Assembly: GCA_024643625.1 (NCBI GenBank) | Contig: JAHEMO010000002.1 | Location: forward strand, 5,561-50,867 | Reading direction: 5' to 3' | Length of the DNA: 45,307 nucleotides | Source of the DNA: Chitinophagaceae bacterium | Lineage (GTDB): Bacteria; Bacteroidota; Bacteroidia; Chitinophagales; Chitinophagaceae | Shown here: positions 39,914 to 45,307 of the stretch, piece after piece | How positions within the stretch are numbered: the stretch's first letter is position 1 | Layout of the letters: every line of letters starts with the position of its first letter | The notes under the pieces: model-generated | The model's input: only the letters and a program-made list of their open reading frames with translations | What the model was told of the DNA's origin: nothing | Databases searched by the model: none | Made by a program: the position numbers and the translations under genes

Positions 39914-41845
39914 ATGAGTATTTCAATGCAGTTTCCTGATGGTTCGGTGCGTGGTTTTAATGAAGGCGTTACTGCCATGGACGTGGCCAAATCCATTAGC
40001 GAAGGCTTAGCACGCAATGTGTTGGCGGCTCGTGTTAATGGCAAAGTCGTCGACCTTAGCAGACCACTTAGCCATGATGCTTCAATTGAGTTTTTAAAGT
40101 TTGATGATGCCGACGGCAAATCTACATTTTGGCATAGCACGGCGCACTTAATGGCAGAAGCTATTGAAGCCATGTTTCCGGGTGTAAAATTTTGGGTTGG
40201 GCCACCTGTTGATAATGGCTTCTATTATGATATTGATTTAGGCGATAGAAAACTTACAGAAGAAGACCTGGGTAAGTTAGAAAAGCGCATGACTGAATTA
40301 GCAAGGCAGAAAAATGTTTATGAAAGAAAAGAAATTTCAAAAGCGGATGCCATTCAATATTTCACAGATAAAAACGATGAGTATAAACTTGACTTATTGC
40401 AAAACCTTGCGGATGGAGAAATAACGCTTTACTCACAGGGTAATTTTACTGACCTCTGCCGTGGGCCACATATACCGCATACCGGTTTTATTAAAGCTAT
40501 TAAGCTTACCAATATTGCAGGAGCCTACTGGAAAGGCGATGAGAAAAATAAGATGCTGACACGCGTGTATGGTGTAAGTTTTCCGTCGCAAAAAGAGTTG
40601 GACGAATATGTTGCCTTATTGGAAGAAGCTAAAAAACGCGACCATCGGAAATTGGGCAAAGAACTCAGCATCTACACCATGGATGATGATGTAGGGCCGG
40701 GCTTAATTATGTGGCTCCCCAATGGTACTATCATCATTGAAGAGCTGGAAAAATTAGCCAAAGAAACGGAGGAAGATGCAGGCTACCACAGGGTTGTAAC
40801 GCCGCATATTGCCAAAGAGAGTATGTATGTTACCAGTGGACACCTTCCATACTATAAAGACAGTATGTATCCGCCCATGCAGCTGGATGGTGAGACCTAT
40901 TATTTGCGCAGCATGAACTGTCCGCATCATCACAAAGTTTTTGCAGCATTGCCTAAAAGCTATCGCGACTTACCTTATCGCATTGCCGAATATGGCACCG
41001 TATATCGCTATGAGCAAAGCGGCGAATTGTTTGGCCTGATGCGTGTGCGTTGCCTGCATATGAACGATGCACATATTTATTGCACGCGGGATCAGTTTGA
41101 AACGGAGTTCAGGGCAGTAAATGACATGTATCTGAAGTACTTCAAAATATTTGGAGTTGATAAATATGTGATGCGTTTATCGTTGCATTCGCCTGATAAA
41201 CTGGGCATAAAATATGTGGACGAACCTGAACTGTGGAAGGAAACCGAAGAGATGGTAAGACAGGTGCTTATTAACAGCAATATCCCTTATATAGAAGTGC
41301 AGGATGAAGCTGCCTTTTACGGACCTAAAATTGATGTGCAGATATACAGCGTAATCGGGCGTGAATTCACCCTCGCTACCAATCAGGTAGATTTTGCACA
41401 AGGGAGCCGATTTAAATTATCTTATACCACGGCTGATAATAGTACGGACACCCCGCTCATTATTCACCGTGCGCCGCTGGGTACACACGAGCGTTTTATT
41501 GGTTTTCTGCTGGAACATTATGCCGGCAGGTTGCCGCTATGGCTTAGCCCGGTTCAGGTAAAAGTGTTGCCCATTAGCGATAAAGTACACGACTATGCCG
41601 AAGCAGTGGAAGTTGCTATGCGCAAAGCCGGCATTCGCTGTCAGCTAGACGACCGGCAGGAAAAAATAGGTCGTAAAATCAGGGATGCCGAGTTACAAAA
41701 AATACCGGTGATGCTGGTTTTGGGCGAAAAAGAGGCCGTAGACGGCATGCTTTCGCTACGCCGGCATGGTGTTGAGGGGTCAGAATCCGTAAAAACGGAA
41801 GATCTTATTGCTGCGCTTCGGCAGGAAATTGACAACCGTTTATAA
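39914..41845 (+). CDS. thrS: Threonyl-tRNA synthetase
   Basis: 643 aa; TGS domain, HSTAHLMAEAIEAMFPGVKFWVGPP, MNCPHHHKVF, LPYRIAEYGTVYRYEQSGELFGLMRVR. Confidence 0.98.
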   Translation: MSISMQFPDGSVRGFNEGVTAMDVAKSISEGLARNVLAARVNGKVVDLSRPLSHDASIEFLKFDDADGKSTFWHSTAHLMAEAIEAMFPGVKFWVGPPVDNGFYYDIDLGDRKLTEEDLGKLEKRMTELARQKNVYERKEISKADAIQYFTDKNDEYKLDLLQNLADGEITLYSQGNFTDLCRGPHIPHTGFIKAIKLTNIAGAYWKGDEKNKMLTRVYGVSFPSQKELDEYVALLEEAKKRDHRKLGKELSIYTMDDDVGPGLIMWLPNGTIIIEELEKLAKETEEDAGYHRVVTPHIAKESMYVTSGHLPYYKDSMYPPMQLDGETYYLRSMNCPHHHKVFAALPKSYRDLPYRIAEYGTVYRYEQSGELFGLMRVRCLHMNDAHIYCTRDQFETEFRAVNDMYLKYFKIFGVDKYVMRLSLHSPDKLGIKYVDEPELWKETEEMVRQVLINSNIPYIEVQDEAAFYGPKIDVQIYSVIGREFTLATNQVDFAQGSRFKLSYTTADNSTDTPLIIHRAPLGTHERFIGFLLEHYAGRLPLWLSPVQVKVLPISDKVHDYAEAVEVAMRKAGIRCQLDDRQEKIGRKIRDAELQKIPVMLVLGEKEAVDGMLSLRRHGVEGSESVKTEDLIAALRQEIDNRL

Positions 41846-41922
41846 CCCTGATTTTGTAATTGATAAATTTCTTTTCCTTTGCAGCTCCCAAAAGGGCTTT
41901 ATTTCTTAACTAAAATATCTGA

Positions 41923-42513
41923 ATGGCTTTTCCCCCTAGAAGAAACCAAAATCGGCCAAGGTTCCGCCAACCCGAGCCTGAGCACCGCATTAATGAGAGG
42001 ATCCGCGTTCCCGAAGTAAGACTGGTAGGCGACAATGTAGAGCAGGGTGTATGCCCTACAGCGAAAGCGCTGCAAATAGCCCGCGACCTGGAACTTGACC
42101 TTGTAGAAATTTCTCCCAACGCCACGCCCCCTGTGGCCAAGGTTATTGATTACAAGAAATTTCTGTACGAGAAAAAGAAGAAGGAAAAGGAAATGAAGGC
42201 AAATGCCAAGCAAAGTGAGGTGAAAGAAATTCGCTTTACGCCTGGCACCGACGATCATGATTTTGACTTCAAGAGTAAGCATGCGCAAAAGTTTTTAGAG
42301 GAGGGAAATAAGGTAAAATGCTACGTTCAGTTCAAAGGGCGTGCCATTGTGTTTAAAGACAGGGGAGAAGTGCTCCTGCTAAAATTTGCCGAAAGACTTG
42401 CAGATTATGGGTCGCTGGAAAGCATGCCCAAGATGGAGGGCCGAAGGATGATAGCCATCTTTACCCCGAAAACAGGAAAGAAGCCAGGTGCAAAAAAGCC
42501 TGAGAAAGTATAA
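41923..42513 (+). CDS. infC: Translation initiation factor IF-3
   Basis: 196 aa; INERIRVPEVRLVGDNVEQGVCPTAKALQIARDLELDLVEISPNATPPVAKVIDYKKFLYEKKKKEKE; ATG start. Confidence 0.98.
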   Translation: MAFPPRRNQNRPRFRQPEPEHRINERIRVPEVRLVGDNVEQGVCPTAKALQIARDLELDLVEISPNATPPVAKVIDYKKFLYEKKKKEKEMKANAKQSEVKEIRFTPGTDDHDFDFKSKHAQKFLEEGNKVKCYVQFKGRAIVFKDRGEVLLLKFAERLADYGSLESMPKMEGRRMIAIFTPKTGKKPGAKKPEKV

Positions 42514-42521
42514 ATCGAAAC

Positions 42522-42546
42522 CGGTGCATTGCACCGTTTTTTTTTG
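42522..42546 (+). terminator. Intrinsic terminator directly after infC
   Basis: CGGTGC-ATT-GCACCG followed by a run of T, 9 nt after the stop. Confidence 0.85.
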
Positions 42547-42550
42547 TCTG

Positions 42551-43054
42551 CTAACCAACCGCTTTCAGCAAATCTGCCAGATCCAGCGGTTTAGTGTACA
42601 TCGTCAATTGTCCATCTTCCGTTTGTGGCCAATCCTGCCTGGGCTTGTCCCAGTACAATTCCACACCGTTGCCATCAGGATCATCGAGATAAAAAGCCAG
42701 CGACACACCGTGGTCCGAAGCACCTGTAAATGGATAGCCTGCCGATGTAACGCGTTTGTAAATAGTAGCCAAATCGGCTTTGGCCGGATAACGGATAGCT
42801 GTATGAAAGAGCCCCGCTGACCTGATGGGGGCGGGTGGCGCATCTTTACTATACCAGGTATTTAGCCCGATATGGTGATGATAGCCGCCAGCTGAAACAA
42901 AGGCTGCCTGATCACCGTACAGCGTCGTAATTTCAAAGCCAAGCAGATCGCAATAAAATGCCAGCGAACGATTGAGGTCAGCCACTTTGAGGTGCACGTG
43001 GCCGATACCGGCGCCGGCAGGGATTGTATATTCCTTTGTTTCGGCCATAATCAA
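42551..43054 (-). CDS. VOC family protein (glyoxalase / extradiol dioxygenase-like)
   Basis: GIGHVHLKVADLNRSLAFYCDLLGFEITTLYGDQAAFVSAGGYHHHIGLNTW and VSLAFYLDDPDGNGVELYWDKPR. Confidence 0.93.
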   Translation of the reverse strand: MIMAETKEYTIPAGAGIGHVHLKVADLNRSLAFYCDLLGFEITTLYGDQAAFVSAGGYHHHIGLNTWYSKDAPPAPIRSAGLFHTAIRYPAKADLATIYKRVTSAGYPFTGASDHGVSLAFYLDDPDGNGVELYWDKPRQDWPQTEDGQLTMYTKPLDLADLLKAVG

Positions 43055-43523
43055 CTGAATTTACGTGGCAATTTGAATGATTGTTGGCAAGATATCAAAA
43101 AGCAAACTGGTAAAAGGCTTCTTTCTCCCGGTGCTAAAATTGCTGAAATCCGCTTTAATCATCGCCTGACGAAGCGGCAAGGTCCCCATATTTTATGTCC
43201 CTAAATATCAATGCTTTGCGCATCATATCATTATTTGCCCTAATTTACACAAGGATTTGATGAAGCCTGTTGGTCTTTTGTCAGCCGAATAACTAACCCA
43301 GCCAGGATATACCCTTTCTTGAAACCAGCAGGCGATAAATTTTTTCACGCCCATTCAAACACCATTTTTCCCTTCAGGTGCCTTTTGACCTGTCCCAAAA
43401 GGTTATACTGTGTCAAGCCTCTATCATACAAGGCTAACCCACTTACTACTCTCCACCCACGCAGCATTTTGTTTTCGTTCATGTACGGGCTTCCGTAGTA
43501 GGTTGGTTAAATGGGCCATCACG

Positions 43524-45307
43524 ATGTTTGTGATGGCAATAGTTGGCTTGTTGCCTGCCACAAAGGCACATGCCAGAGAGTCCCATGCCATTTCTTCTTC
43601 TGATTTATTTCCCGGTAGCACAGCAAAAGACACTGAAAAGCCGAATGGAAATCTCTTCTTCAATGCCGGAAGCAATAGCCCGGTATGCGTCGGCGGCACG
43701 CTAAATCTAACCGGCTCGGGTGGTGTGAGCTATGCCTGGACGGGACCGAACGGTTTTACTTCTTCTCAACAGAATCCTTCCCTATCAAATGTTACTGCTG
43801 CAAATGCAGGAACATACACCTTAGCGGTAACCGATGCAGGGGGTATTACCACCGTATTTACCACCAATGTAGTGGTAGGAGCAAAGCCGGCTATCACCCT
43901 TGGGCCGCAGGAGATAAGAACCTGTAAGGATGTAGTCAAAACATTTTTTTCGCAGGGGTCAGGTAACCCCTCTCCATCGGTACAATGGCAGCTAAGCACC
44001 ACAGCTGGATCGTCCTGGTCGAACATTTCCGGTGCTACTAATCCCAATTACACCTTTACTGCAAATTCTAATCAGGATGGAGAATACTACAGGGTAATTT
44101 ACAGCAATGCATGCGGAGCAGATACTTCTGCCGGAGTAAAGCTATTGGTCTCTTCACCGTTGCAAGTGAGCAACCCTTGCCAGCCCACTGATCAAACGGC
44201 TTGCGCCGGTTCTCCCGTCACATTTGCCACCTGTGGCAATGGTGGCCAGGACACGCTGATTGCTTTTTGGAATTATAGCACAGATGGGGGAACCACCTGG
44301 ATTGAAATTCCCTCTACCCGCGACACGGTTTTTAATGGCGTTATATATCCCAGCTACACTTTTATTCCAACGCCTGGTCAGGCCAACTGGATATTTCGTG
44401 CCCAGTTTTTAAATGGCCCTTGTGCCGAAAGCTATACTAATACAGTCGGACTAACTATCAATCCTCGTCCGGTAATGACTCTGCCCGCCAATCAGGTGTT
44501 GTGTAACGGGCAACAAACCAATACCGTAACTTTTAATAGCAGCGTGACTGGTTCAACCTTCTCATGGACTAACAGCAATACGAGTATTGGCCTTGCCGCC
44601 AACGGATCAGGTGCAGGTATTCCGGCATTTACAGCTATAAATAATGGCAATTCGCCTCAAACGGCAACCATTACCGTAACACCCACCTTTACCCAAAACG
44701 GGGTAAGCTGTCCGGGTTCGCCCGTTTCATTTACTATTACTGTAAACCCGACACCCTCTGCGCCGACAACACAACCGGTTACTTATTGCCTGGGTGCTAC
44801 GGCCATGGCACTTATGGCCACACCACTGCCGGGGCATACGCTCTTATGGTATAATACGCCAACCGGCGGAACCGGCAGCACAGTGGCGCCTACACCGCCT
44901 ACAAATGTGGCGGGAACGTTCACTTATTACGTGAGTCAGGTAAATGGAGCTAATGGCTGCGAAGGTCCGCGGGCTCCACTTGTGGTAACCATTAATCCCA
45001 TTCCCACAGTTACAGCGCCGCCCAATCTTTTGCTATGCAATGGAGCCAATACCGGCAACATTAATTTTACTGGCACGCCCTCCGGCAATGTCAGTTTCAC
45101 CTGGGCCAATAATAATCCTGCCATAGGATTGCCTGCTTCCGGCAGTGGCAACATAGCCGGCTTTAATGTGGTGAATGCGGGTAGCAGCCCTGTAACAGCA
45201 ACCATTACGGTGACACCCACTTATACGCTCAATAGTGTACCATGTCCGGGTTCGCCCCAGTCTTTCACCATTACGGTTAATCCCTCTACAGCAATTGTTA
45301 CGCCTCC
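43524..45307 (+). CDS. Large secreted/surface protein with Ig-like and PKD-like repeats (3' truncated by window end)
   Basis: Frame is open from 43389 to the window end, so it is absent from the ORF track because it has no stop. Signal-like MFVMAIVGLLPATKAHA; SPVCVGGTLNLTGSGGVSYAWTGPNGFTSSQQNP; two PKD-like units (IGLAANGSGAGIPAFTAINNGNSPQTATITVTPT and IGLPASGSGNIAGFNVVNAGSSPVTATITVTPT). Start uncertain (upstream TTG 43503 or GTG 43410 possible). Confidence 0.85.
   Translation, partial: MFVMAIVGLLPATKAHARESHAISSSDLFPGSTAKDTEKPNGNLFFNAGSNSPVCVGGTLNLTGSGGVSYAWTGPNGFTSSQQNPSLSNVTAANAGTYTLAVTDAGGITTVFTTNVVVGAKPAITLGPQEIRTCKDVVKTFFSQGSGNPSPSVQWQLSTTAGSSWSNISGATNPNYTFTANSNQDGEYYRVIYSNACGADTSAGVKLLVSSPLQVSNPCQPTDQTACAGSPVTFATCGNGGQDTLIAFWNYSTDGGTTWIEIPSTRDTVFNGVIYPSYTFIPTPGQANWIFRAQFLNGPCAESYTNTVGLTINPRPVMTLPANQVLCNGQQTNTVTFNSSVTGSTFSWTNSNTSIGLAANGSGAGIPAFTAINNGNSPQTATITVTPTFTQNGVSCPGSPVSFTITVNPTPSAPTTQPVTYCLGATAMALMATPLPGHTLLWYNTPTGGTGSTVAPTPPTNVAGTFTYYVSQVNGANGCEGPRAPLVVTINPIPTVTAPPNLLLCNGANTGNINFTGTPSGNVSFTWANNNPAIGLPASGSGNIAGFNVVNAGSSPVTATITVTPTYTLNSVPCPGSPQSFTITVNPSTAIVTP

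Noticed and set aside
43424-43699. 91-aa minus-strand ORF
   Set aside because: Antisense to the start of the surface protein; no domain signature.
1-45307. CRISPR array, transposase/IS element, retron or defence island
   Set aside because: No regularly spaced palindromic repeats, no transposase, reverse transcriptase or Cas motifs in any ORF, and gene content is core metabolic/translation.

Overview
The window looks like a Bacteroidota chromosome segment, probably Chitinophagaceae-like. The lineage call is inferred from TAnnTTTG promoters, a T9SS plug-family (DUF5103) protein, a TamL-type lipoprotein and PKD-like/Ig-like surface repeats. Most of it is ordinary core genome: rpsF-rpsR-rplI, sucD, a MlaE/MlaF-type pair, a malic enzyme, cystathionine beta-synthase, an ABC exporter, ahcY with a divergent Lrp/AsnC regulator, dapF, a nucleoside phosphorylase, tRNA-Cys, an NSS transporter, a SpoU/TrmH methyltransferase, TamL-like BamA family, truB, DUF58, thrS-infC, a VOC protein, and the start of a large repetitive secreted protein that runs off the right edge. 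I saw no mobile element, CRISPR array or obvious defence island. The most interesting unexplained locus is the intergenic region 20670-21170 (+ strand), between the ABC exporter and ahcY. It looks like an independent structured non-coding RNA: a long-range closing stem with a tandem G.A mismatch, at least six internal hairpins including a cUUCGg tetraloop, a TAnnTTTG-like promoter, and a strong GNRA-capped terminator. Four TGTGCnnAAM direct repeats at 21/21/12-bp spacing lie just upstream. Secondary points are a SusC-type Ton-box-like motif (EVVVIGYG) inside an alpha-2-macroglobulin, a folded rpsF leader with mutually exclusive hairpins, a probable leaderless maeB mRNA, a short terminator-bounded transcript upstream of maeB, and infC without adjacent rpmI-rplT. 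All family calls are from reading the sequence; no search was run.
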